A stretch of DNA of 64,000 bases from Pseudomonadota bacterium (GTDB lineage Bacteria > Pseudomonadota > Alphaproteobacteria > Acetobacterales > Acetobacteraceae): contig JAJZFB010000002.1 of assembly GCA_021805545.1 (NCBI GenBank), forward strand, positions 51,565 through 115,564. The letters run 5' to 3'. The notes below the pieces were generated by a model. It was not told the origin of the DNA and made no database searches. It saw nothing but the letters and a program-made list of their open reading frames with translations. Within the stretch, counting starts at the first letter, position 1. Every line of letters starts with the position of its first letter. The position numbers and the translations under genes are program-made. This document shows, in pieces, positions 35,276 through 42,389 of the stretch.

Positions 35276-35289
35276 TTTTGCTGCTCCCT

Positions 35290-36096
35290 TCAGTTAAGGC
35301 TGCGGACCTGGCCGCCATCAACACGGTAATTCGCACCCGTTACAAAACCGGAAAGCGGGCTGGCCAGCGTGCAGATGACGATGGCAAGGTCCTCCGGCGT
35401 GCCCAGCCTTCCGGCGGGCGGCAAATCGAACACCTTGGCCGCGACGAGGCGGGCGGTGATGTCCTCGATGGACATATTGGGGTCGCCGAATTTGCTGCGC
35501 GCGAAGCGGATCAGCCCATCCACCATAATAATGCCGGGCGAGACAGTGTTGACCGTAATGCCAGCCCCCTTCAGCGACCCGGCAAGGCTGACGGTGAAAT
35601 TATTCAGCGCCGATTTGGCGGCGGAATAATCGGAGCCAAGATTATTGGGCTGCACGGCCACGGCGCTGGAAACATTGATGATGCGCCCGAACGCGGCATC
35701 CTTCATGGCCGGAATGGCAAGCTGCGCCAGCCGCACGGAAGACAGCGCATTGGCGTTGTAGTTGGAAAGCCAGTCGGCAATGGCAATTTCCGCCGGGGTT
35801 TTCGTGGTATTGCCGGTGGAGCTTCCCCCGGCATTATTCACCAGAATTTCGATATTGCCGCCCAGCGCGCCCACCGCCGCCGCGTGGACAGCCGCCGCCC
35901 CCTCATCGGTAGAGAGATCGCCCAAAGCGATGCCCGCCGCGCCAATATCCGTGGCCACGGCCCCGGCCCTGTCGCGGTTGCGCCCATGCACCACCACCGC
36001 CGCACCCTCCCGCGCCAGCATGCGCGCCACGGCCTCGCCAATGCCGCTGCTGCTGCCGGTAACAAGCGCGCGCCGCCCTGTAAGTTTTAGGTCCAC
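35290..36096 (-). CDS. Short-chain dehydrogenase/reductase
   Basis: A 268-residue classical SDR. It has the cofactor loop TGSSSGIGEAVA, NNAG (as LVNNAGGSS), the catalytic Ser of INVSSAVAV and the YSAAK active site (as SDYSAAKSALN), plus SPGIIMVDG. Substrate cannot be told from sequence. The start is GTG with GGAGGA five bases upstream. It is the upstream partner of the oxidoreductase at 34223. A set of hairpins (36127-36209) separates it from doxDA. Confidence 0.85.
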   Translation of the reverse strand: MDLKLTGRRALVTGSSSGIGEAVARMLAREGAAVVVHGRNRDRAGAVATDIGAAGIALGDLSTDEGAAAVHAAAVGALGGNIEILVNNAGGSSTGNTTKTPAEIAIADWLSNYNANALSSVRLAQLAIPAMKDAAFGRIINVSSAVAVQPNNLGSDYSAAKSALNNFTVSLAGSLKGAGITVNTVSPGIIMVDGLIRFARSKFGDPNMSIEDITARLVAAKVFDLPPAGRLGTPEDLAIVICTLASPLSGFVTGANYRVDGGQVRSLN

Positions 36097-36126
36097 CTGC
36101 GTCCTCCAACAAATTGTGTTGGCCGC

Positions 36127-36209
36127 ATAACGCCACGGGCGAGCGTGGCGTTATACTCCCACATGGGAGCATAACGCCACACTCAAGGCTTCAGGCTTAA
36201 GGCTTCAGG
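36127..36209. repeat. Hairpins and direct repeats between doxDA and the SDR gene
   Basis: The stretch contains ATAACGCCAC / GTGGCGTTAT (36127-36154), a palindrome CTCCCACATGGGAG (36156-36169), another ATAACGCCAC (36171-36180) and a direct repeat AAGGCTTCAGG (36185-36195 and 36199-36209). On the minus strand this follows the doxDA stop and could end or attenuate the sulfur operon. Confidence 0.7.
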
Positions 36210-36212
36210 CGG

Positions 36213-37307
36213 TTAAGGCGCCAATGTCAGTGGCAACAGCCATACATGGGCGTTTACCGAGACCAGCTTCAGCACATAGTTACCGGCAGGCAGCGGCGCG
36301 GCCGTGGCGCCGGGCAGCGCGATGGTGGCCATTGCGCCAACCGGCCCGGTAATGCCGAATTTTCCGGCATGGAAGCGCTGATAGGCGAAGTCGTTATGGA
36401 AAGCGCTCTTGGGCAGATTGGCCAGGGCCGCGCCGTCCCAATGCTCAACCATATTTCCCTGTGGATCCATCAGGCTGGCATCCACCATGTTGGATGGCTC
36501 GGCTGGCGTTCCCGCATCCACGTAAGCGTGGAAGCTGACATCGCCATTACCGCCAAGCGTACCGTGGCCGAGCGCCCAATGATGCTTGGCGGGGCTGACC
36601 GGGCCGCCATGGAATGGCGTGAGCAGCGAGCCGCGATAGTAATTATAGGTGAGAAGTGTGAAAACGGCACAAATCCAGAACAGCACCAATGCCAGACGCT
36701 TGAACACCTTATCGCCAAGGGGCAATGGCGCGCTGCCGCAAACCCAGCCGAACCACGCCTTGTTGCCAAGTGCCGGGTTGCGCCGCAGCAGCACATTATC
36801 CAGCGCGTACGCCCCGCTGCCGGCCAGAAACAATGTAATGCCCATGCCGAAATTCGCCGCGGCCATCGTCCATTCATCGATGCACGTCGCGCCCTGCCAG
36901 CCAAACAGCAGCATCAGCACGAAAGAGAGGCCGATGGTCACCGCGGCGCTGGCGCGGGTGAACAGGCCGAAGATCAGGAACAGCCCGGCAAACAGCTCGG
37001 CCGCGCTGAAGATGATGACCCCCGGATAGAGCAGCCAGAAATGGTGCAGTATATAGGCTACCAGCCTGTCTGTGCCCAGCAATGCGCCGGGCATGGCGGT
37101 CTGGAATTTATAGGCCATCCAATGCGCCGCGTGCGGGTCCAGCTTGCTGGGTGCATAGATGAAGCGCCGGCTGCCGCCGCCCCAGTAGATGAAACCCTGA
37201 ACGAAACGTACCGGCAAAAGCGCCAGAGACGCCGCCGCCGCAAGTGCTGCAAACCCGGGCGCGCGCCTGCCCCCCGAATGCCTTGATGAAGTTGCGTCAC
37301 TCATCAT
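36213..37307 (-). CDS. doxDA: Thiosulfate:quinone oxidoreductase, fused DoxD-DoxA
   Basis: A 364-residue membrane protein. The first 190 residues are the DoxD large/small subunit region with four or five helices and the marker GWQGATCIDEWTMAA (about 128-142), together with GGGSRRFIYAPSKLD. After another helix (about 205-222) the C-terminal 130 residues form a periplasmic DoxA-type domain (YNYYRGSLLTPFHGG onward). In Acidianus the two are separate subunits that oxidise thiosulfate to tetrathionate and reduce quinone; fused forms are known in bacteria such as Acidithiobacillus. Last gene of a three-gene minus-strand cluster. AGGAG precedes the two possible ATGs (37307, 37304). Confidence 0.85.
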   Translation of the reverse strand: MMSDATSSRHSGGRRAPGFAALAAAASLALLPVRFVQGFIYWGGGSRRFIYAPSKLDPHAAHWMAYKFQTAMPGALLGTDRLVAYILHHFWLLYPGVIIFSAAELFAGLFLIFGLFTRASAAVTIGLSFVLMLLFGWQGATCIDEWTMAAANFGMGITLFLAGSGAYALDNVLLRRNPALGNKAWFGWVCGSAPLPLGDKVFKRLALVLFWICAVFTLLTYNYYRGSLLTPFHGGPVSPAKHHWALGHGTLGGNGDVSFHAYVDAGTPAEPSNMVDASLMDPQGNMVEHWDGAALANLPKSAFHNDFAYQRFHAGKFGITGPVGAMATIALPGATAAPLPAGNYVLKLVSVNAHVWLLPLTLAP

Positions 37308-37327
37308 GCGTCTCCTTGCCCGTCCGG

Positions 37328-38335
37328 CTATTTGGTGTAGGGCCTGAAGCCGTAGGATTCGAAAATTTTCAGTGCTTCAGGAGAATGAATAAACCCGAGC
37401 CAGTCTTTGGCGGCTTGTGGATGCGCAGCACCATGCACCACGGCCCCGGCATAAATGGCCGTGGTGTTGTACCGCGCGGGAATGGGCACGTTGCTGATCG
37501 GGTGGCCGGATTGCTCCTGGAAAATGGCCTCCGATGTCCAGGTAATGCCCGCATCCGCCAGGCCCTGCATCAGGAATAAAGGGGTTTGGCGGTGGTGGAT
37601 ATGGGTAAGGATCGTCGTGCCGTTTTGTACGCCCGTGCCATAAACCTGCTGCTCCAGCGTCTTGCCGCCCGCCTTCACCAAAGACGCCTCGATCTGCCGG
37701 GCAATGCCCTCATAGGCGGGGTTCGGCATCACCAGCCGCACGCCGGGCTTGCCCAAATCTTGCAGGCTGGCAATGTGCGCCGGGTTGCCCTTGGGCACCA
37801 TGATGGTCAGGTTGTTGGTGACATAGGGCACGGCCGGACCATCAAGCCGCCCGGCGGCAATCTGCGCATCCACTTTCTTCAGCCCGGCAAGATACACATC
37901 GGGCCGTGCCGTGAAGGTCATGTTGCCAGAGGTGAACACACCGCCATTCTTCATCGCGGCAATCAACATGCCCGGCGGAATGGTGATGTAGAAAATCCGC
38001 CCCGCATATTGCGGGTAGGCCGCCTCGAAGGCCTTCACCAGCGGTTCCATTGCGAAGTAGTAATTTCCGCCGACATAGAGAACCAGCCCAGGGTTATCAA
38101 TGCTGCCATGGAAATCGGCCATGGAGTCGACTTCCGGCACGGTGAAAACGAAGCCTTTATTGGCGGCATCGTTGTTTCCGCCCTGCTGCCAGGGCGGAAA
38201 AATATCTCCTGAATAATGCGGTGCCTCTGCCTTGCCGTTCCAGCCCGTGCTGGTTTGCGCCAAGGCGGCAAGCGGGACAGCAAAAGCCAGGGCCGCCGCC
38301 GCCAACTGGCGGCACAGCCTGAAACCTGTTTTCAT
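37328..38335 (-). CDS. Periplasmic substrate-binding protein of ModA-like type, without ABC partners
   Basis: A 335-residue exported protein: signal peptide (LAAAALAFAVPLAALAQ), then a type II periplasmic-binding fold resembling molybdate/sulfate binding proteins (TNNLTIMVPKGNPAHIASL, and near the end AAKDWLGFIHSPEALKIFESYGF, typical of ModA-like proteins). No permease or ATPase gene adjoins it. It lies between the Tat-exported DsrE-like gene and doxDA, 20 bases from the latter. A role in binding a sulfur oxyanion for the oxidation system is inferred from context. AAGGA nine bases upstream supports the ATG at 38335; the frame to 38380 would use TTG. Confidence 0.75.
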   Translation of the reverse strand: MKTGFRLCRQLAAAALAFAVPLAALAQTSTGWNGKAEAPHYSGDIFPPWQQGGNNDAANKGFVFTVPEVDSMADFHGSIDNPGLVLYVGGNYYFAMEPLVKAFEAAYPQYAGRIFYITIPPGMLIAAMKNGGVFTSGNMTFTARPDVYLAGLKKVDAQIAAGRLDGPAVPYVTNNLTIMVPKGNPAHIASLQDLGKPGVRLVMPNPAYEGIARQIEASLVKAGGKTLEQQVYGTGVQNGTTILTHIHHRQTPLFLMQGLADAGITWTSEAIFQEQSGHPISNVPIPARYNTTAIYAGAVVHGAAHPQAAKDWLGFIHSPEALKIFESYGFRPYTK

Positions 38336-38376
38336 GAGGCGTGTTCCTTCGCGTGTTACCGGCGGCGGCGGATGCT

Positions 38377-39183
38377 TCAAGCCGCCGCGGTGTAATGGAA
38401 ACCGGCCAGTTGCAGCTCCGGCAAAGTGCCAACCACGCCAGGGGTGAGAACCGCGCCCGGGATAAGATGGTTGGTGAGTTCAGCGGCCAGGGCCTCGTGC
38501 GAGAGGCCGCTGGGGTTGATGCCCTTCTTCAGCAGCGCGGCAGAGAATTCCCAAATGGCATTATGGCAGGCCAAAAATACCACACCGCGCCGCTGCAGCA
38601 CCGTGATGCTGTTATCGGCCGGCGAGAACGGACCCACCGGGTTCTCAAACTTGCTCTTATCCTCCTGAGCCGCGGGGGGAACGGAAATGAGCGTGTTGCT
38701 CTTGAACTTGCCGCCCGTGAACGAGGCGAAATTATATTTATCCCACATCATCTGGTCGTAAAGCGCCAGATGCGCCAGCCCATGCGTGGCAGACACGGCC
38801 AGAAAATCAGGATGGTTCCACGACCAGATTTGCGCGTTAAGCGCATTGCGCATCAGGTTCAGCCAGGGGCCGGCAAGGTCGGTATTATCCCAAACCTGCT
38901 TCGGCCCGCCTTTATAAGCAATAACCTCGTTCAGCGCCTCGCTGTCCCACTGGTCTGGGCTGGTGAGGATCATGGGCACCGTGGTAAAGTTGCGGCGGCG
39001 CGGCGCGGCGGTCAGTTTCGCGGTAAGTGTGGCCAGCAGGCCTGAAGACGCCTCAAGAGACGGCGCCGATGCCGCATCTTCCGCCCGCGCCGTGCGGCCA
39101 GCCATGGCCGCCAGCCCGGCGGCGCCAACCGAAAGCCCAATGCCGCGCAACAGCCCCCGGCGGTTATTTTCATATTGTGACAT
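38377..39183 (-). CDS. Tat-exported DsrE-like protein with a single cysteine
   Basis: A 268-residue protein with a twin-arginine signal (NNRRGLLRGIG, then a hydrophobic stretch ending ARA-EDA). The C-terminal half resembles the DsrE/YchN sulfur-carrier fold: a strand ending in VVFLACHNAIW, and the end GVVGTLPELQLAGFHY, close to the DsrE family ending. Cys206 is the only cysteine and sits where DsrE-type proteins carry the persulfide Cys. DsrE-like carriers are usually cytoplasmic, so export is unusual. First gene of the cluster with the binding protein and doxDA, suggesting a periplasmic sulfur-handling role. Family assignment is moderate; export is clear. Confidence 0.65.
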   Translation of the reverse strand: MSQYENNRRGLLRGIGLSVGAAGLAAMAGRTARAEDAASAPSLEASSGLLATLTAKLTAAPRRRNFTTVPMILTSPDQWDSEALNEVIAYKGGPKQVWDNTDLAGPWLNLMRNALNAQIWSWNHPDFLAVSATHGLAHLALYDQMMWDKYNFASFTGGKFKSNTLISVPPAAQEDKSKFENPVGPFSPADNSITVLQRRGVVFLACHNAIWEFSAALLKKGINPSGLSHEALAAELTNHLIPGAVLTPGVVGTLPELQLAGFHYTAAA

Positions 39184-39250
39184 TGTTTGCTCCTCTCCAA
39201 CTTGTTTGGCGCAGCAGGCCCTTGCTTCAGAGGAAAGCTATAGGCCTGGA

Positions 39251-39266
39251 TTATTCATATGAATAA
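39251..39266. promoter_or_regulatory. Perfect 16-bp palindrome upstream of the sulfur cluster
   Basis: TTATTCATATGAATAA is a perfect palindrome 68 bases before the start of the Tat-exported gene (39183) and 144 bases before the plus-strand gene at 39410. It lies in an AT-rich divergent promoter region. It looks like a binding site for a dimeric repressor or activator; which one is unknown. Confidence 0.55.
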
Positions 39267-39409
39267 CTGATAATTCTTTTGGAAATGATAGATTTTATTT
39301 GTTATTTGTCGGTGTGTGTTGATGGGCCAGATTTTTTGGCGCCATAAGGGAAAAACCTGCGTCCACTGCCGCTGTTTGCGGGGCGGGCGAAACAATACGG
39401 GAGTGCGCG

Positions 39410-40285
39410 ATGGGGAAATATGACCATCTGGCCGGCAAGGAGATTGAAAACGGCTATTATAGCTGGGATTCCGACAGAGCTTTGCTTTATGCGGTTGGCG
39501 TTGGCGCTGGTTTGGATGATCCGCTCCGGGAGCTGCAATTCACGACGGAGAATACGCCCGGCGTGGAACAGCAGGTTTTGCCAAGTTTTCTCGTGCTTAT
39601 GTCCACTGGCGGATCGTGGATACCGCTGCTGGGGTGGGGGGAGGGCGGGCAGAGCCCGGTGGGCATGGTGCATGGCGAGCAAAGCGTTACGCTGGCGCGC
39701 CCTATTCCGCCACGGGGGCGCGCTCATGTCTCGCGGGTTCTGATTGATGTTTACGATAAGGGCTCTGGCGCCCTCGCCGTAACGGAAACGCGCGTCACAC
39801 TGGCGGATACGGGGGCGTATCTCGGCTCTGCGCGCATGAGTTTGTTTGGCCAGGGGCAGGGTAATTTTGGCGGGCCGCGCAGGCCAGAGGACGAACAGCC
39901 CTGGCACCAGCCCGGGCGCGCGCCGGATGTGACGGTCTCGCTGCCGGTGGGGCTTAACCAATCGCTGATCTACCGGCTGCTGGGGGATAGGACGCTGCAT
40001 GGCACGGACCCGGCGCGGGCGCGGGCCGATGGGTTTGCGCGCCCGGTATTTTTTGGCCTTGGCACGTTTGGCGTTGCCGGGCGGGCTTTGCTGCGGGGGC
40101 TTTGCGGGGAAGATATTTCCCGCTTCGGGACAATGGGCGGACGGTTCTCGAAGCCTGTGTTCCCCGGAGACAGGCTGGATGCCTTGATATGGCACACGGA
40201 AGGCGGGGCGGTGTTCCAGCTATGGGCGAATAATGAGCGCCTGGTGTTCGATCGCGGTATATTCTGCTACCAGGCTGGAATTTAA
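39410..40285 (+). CDS. MaoC-like enoyl-CoA hydratase
   Basis: A 291-residue double hot-dog protein. The C-terminal domain has the hydratase 2 features GFARPVFFGLGTFGVAGRAL and GGRFSKPVFPGDRLD, the second corresponding to the F-x-PV-x-PGD motif of MaoC enzymes. The N-terminal half is a degenerate hot-dog with VLPSFLVLMS. It would hydrate an enoyl-CoA to a 3-hydroxyacyl-CoA in beta-oxidation or side-chain degradation of a sterol-like compound. In typical active enzymes a D-x5-H motif is present; here the second domain reads GLGTFG instead of GLCTLG and HGLxxxG, so the His is replaced by Phe-Gly. Activity should be regarded as uncertain. Confidence 0.65.
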   Translation: MGKYDHLAGKEIENGYYSWDSDRALLYAVGVGAGLDDPLRELQFTTENTPGVEQQVLPSFLVLMSTGGSWIPLLGWGEGGQSPVGMVHGEQSVTLARPIPPRGRAHVSRVLIDVYDKGSGALAVTETRVTLADTGAYLGSARMSLFGQGQGNFGGPRRPEDEQPWHQPGRAPDVTVSLPVGLNQSLIYRLLGDRTLHGTDPARARADGFARPVFFGLGTFGVAGRALLRGLCGEDISRFGTMGGRFSKPVFPGDRLDALIWHTEGGAVFQLWANNERLVFDRGIFCYQAGI

Positions 40286-40290
40286 GGCCT

Positions 40291-40430
40291 TATACCAACG
40301 GCCATTGAGCATGACCGTTGGTATAAGGCTTATGCCTGGCGCGTGGCCGCCCCGCCAGCCCCACGCGCGATACCAGCGGCCATAAAGGATGGGTCATCCT
40401 TTATGGCCGCCTTTATGGCCGCTGGTATTA
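40291..40430. repeat. Family 3 composite repeat, complete copy
   Basis: Left hairpin TATACCAACGGCCATTGAGC / ATGACCGTTGGTATA, a spacer ending with TGGCGCGTGGCCGCCCCGCC, and a right hairpin GATACCAGCGGCCATAAAGG / CCTTTATGGCCGCTGGTAT containing a small duplicated CTTTATGGCCGC. It lies directly after the MaoC-like gene. Confidence 0.85.
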
Positions 40431-40467
40431 TATTGCCAGAAGACACGTCAGGCTTCCAAACAGTCCC

Positions 40468-41298
40468 TCAGGTTACCGGCTCCGTGCCGGCAATGGCCGT
40501 ACGGTGCATCATGCGCCCCGAATCGGTGGCATAGGGAATGACGCGGTGCAGGGCGCATGTATTATCCCACACCACGCAGTCGCCCAGGGCCCAGCTATGC
40601 CGGTAGGTGAAGGCGGGCTGCACGGTCCATTCCAGCAGGCGTGAGAGGATGGCCCGGCTTTCAGCCTGGCTTTTGCCGGTAATCAGGTCGGCGGTTGCGC
40701 CAATAACGAGTGATTTGGTGCCATCCGCGCGCGCCCAGACCAGCGGGTGTTCATGCCGCAGGGCACGCCTGGCAGCGTCCACGTCTTCGGGGTGCATAAT
40801 CTCGCGCAGCGCGGCGGTAACGGTATGTACCACGCGCAGGCCTTCCAGCCCGGCTTTTTCTTCCGCGGGCAGCGCGGCGTAAGCGGCCTTGGTGCTGGCG
40901 AATTCTGTTTGCCCGCCTGCGGCGGCCAGATGGCGCGCGGTGAGCACCGTGGCCTTGGGTGGCGGAATATCCACGGTCAGCCCATCCATATGCCAGAAAA
41001 ACGTGCCCAGCACATATTCCTTCTCAATTCTTACGCCCTCGTTCAGTGAAACCTGGTACACGGCCTCGGCATTTTCCCGCCCCGCGATGCGCGCGGCGAT
41101 ATTCACGTTCCCGCCAAGCGCTCCGGTCAGCGCCAATTGCTCCTCATCCGAGAGGTTGAGCCGCGGAAACACCAGCACGGTATGGCGCTCCAGCAATTGC
41201 AATAATTCCCGTGCCGTGGCGGGGTTGCGCAGGGTGGTGCGGTCCAGATGCACGCGGGCGCCAATCATGGGGGTCAAGACATCGAATTTGAGTGTCAT
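40468..41298 (-). CDS. TauD/TfdA family Fe(II)/2-oxoglutarate-dependent dioxygenase
   Basis: A 276-residue non-heme iron oxygenase. The HxD iron site is FFWHMDGLT, with the distal His in CALHRVIPYATDSGRMMHR. Family members oxidise taurine, other sulfonates, carboxylates or sulfate esters with 2-oxoglutarate and oxygen. The substrate is unknown; the location near lipid-type genes and a sulfotransferase makes either a lipid or a sulfur compound possible. The ATG at 41298 is supported by AGGA eight bases upstream. It lies 75 bases after the SnoaL-like gene on the same strand. Confidence 0.8.
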   Translation of the reverse strand: MTLKFDVLTPMIGARVHLDRTTLRNPATARELLQLLERHTVLVFPRLNLSDEEQLALTGALGGNVNIAARIAGRENAEAVYQVSLNEGVRIEKEYVLGTFFWHMDGLTVDIPPPKATVLTARHLAAAGGQTEFASTKAAYAALPAEEKAGLEGLRVVHTVTAALREIMHPEDVDAARRALRHEHPLVWARADGTKSLVIGATADLITGKSQAESRAILSRLLEWTVQPAFTYRHSWALGDCVVWDNTCALHRVIPYATDSGRMMHRTAIAGTEPVT

Positions 41299-41373
41299 CG
41301 GAAGTTTCCTGATCACCTGCGCCGCGTGGCGGATGGTGCGCAATATACCAGTAACGAGGGGCGGTTATAGGGT

Positions 41374-41811
41374 TTAGCGCGCATCCGTGTGCTGGCGCTG
41401 TTTCTCCACATCGGCCAGCAGCGGCAAAATCCGGTCATCGGCCAGGATGGTACAATAATATTCGTTCACCAGCCTAATCAGTCCATCCTGGTTGAGCGTG
41501 AACACCATGCAGTACTGGTTGCAGTAATCCTTGCCATTCGCCAGCGTGGCATTGCCCTCGAATTCCACCGCGACACGGCCGCCCTCGGCGGTAACGGAGA
41601 TGAATTTCGGCCGCAGCCCTGTGGGAATTGTGTTTTTGAAGGCCGCGGTGGTGGCGATAATCAGCGCATAAGGCCGCGGGCCGGAGAGCTGGCCGAAGCC
41701 TTTGGCCACGGTCATGGCATCGGGCGCCAGGCAGGTTTTTGCCGTTTCGGCATCGCCATCGCTGAAGGCCTCGATGAATTTTATAACGGTTTGTTTGTTT
41801 TTTTCACTCAT
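41374..41811 (-). CDS. SnoaL/NTF2-like protein
   Basis: A 145-residue protein with the NTF2-like cone fold: N-terminal helices (QTVIKFIEAFSDGDAETAK), PDAMTVAKG, and a curved sheet ending NQYCMVFTLNQDGLIRLVNE. Members include polyketide cyclases, steroid isomerases and many of unknown role. AGGAG six bases before the ATG at 41811 fixes the start. It is 14 bases downstream of the SRPBCC gene, in the operon with the KstD-like flavoprotein, so a steroid or cyclic lipid substrate is possible. Confidence 0.7.
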   Translation of the reverse strand: MSEKNKQTVIKFIEAFSDGDAETAKTCLAPDAMTVAKGFGQLSGPRPYALIIATTAAFKNTIPTGLRPKFISVTAEGGRVAVEFEGNATLANGKDYCNQYCMVFTLNQDGLIRLVNEYYCTILADDRILPLLADVEKQRQHTDAR

Positions 41812-41825
41812 GTCTGTCTCCTTAT

Positions 41826-42389
41826 TCATTCCGCAGCCCGGGCCGCGCGCCCGCGCAATCGGCCAATCCATGCCAGAAACCGTGCCAGCAACCATGCCAG
41901 CAACCGCGCCAGAATCGAGCGTTTTACCGGCGGCACCTGGGCCGCGCCGTATGCCTGCTCCACCTCGGCCTTGAATTGCCCGGCAAAGCCGCGCGCGAAT
42001 TTTGGCAGAAGCGGGCGGCCCATGGCTTCCCACATCGGCGCCATTGGCCCGGTGCCTTCCACCTGCACGGTAAGCTCCATCCGCGTGCGGCCATTCTCCA
42101 GCGCCACGGCGCGGTATGTGCCACCGCCCTTCACCGGGTCGCCCGCCAGCGCGTAGGTAAAATCAACCGCCTCCGGCCCGGCCCAGCGCTGTACCTGCAC
42201 CGCGACTTTTACCGTGCGCACCAGCGCGCCAGCGCCCACTTTCAGCGTCCAGCGGGAACGGTCCTCATCGAGGATTTCGCAGCCCTGCAAACCGGGCATC
42301 AGCCTGGCCCAGCCGTTGATGTCGCGCGCGAAACCCCAGACCTGCCCGATGGGCGCGTCGATCTCGATACTTTGCGTTGTATCGATCAC
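41826..42389 (-). CDS. SRPBCC (polyketide cyclase/START-like) protein
   Basis: A 187-residue protein with the START-like fold: TTQSIEIDAPIGQVWGFARD, then MPGLQGCEILDED, and the long helix GRPLLPKFARGFAGQFKAEV. It probably binds a hydrophobic ligand. A GTG start at 42389 overlaps the flavoprotein stop (GTGA), so the genes are translationally coupled. The longer frame to 42584 runs inside the flavoprotein gene and is rejected. The C-terminal LARLLAWLLARFLAWIG is hydrophobic and may touch the membrane. Confidence 0.75.
   Translation of the reverse strand: MIDTTQSIEIDAPIGQVWGFARDINGWARLMPGLQGCEILDEDRSRWTLKVGAGALVRTVKVAVQVQRWAGPEAVDFTYALAGDPVKGGGTYRAVALENGRTRMELTVQVEGTGPMAPMWEAMGRPLLPKFARGFAGQFKAEVEQAYGAAQVPPVKRSILARLLAWLLARFLAWIGRLRGRAARAAE

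Noticed and set aside
39003..39262. Short plus-strand frames over the start of the Tat-exported gene
   Set aside because: They are out-of-frame shadows of the signal-peptide region on the opposite strand.
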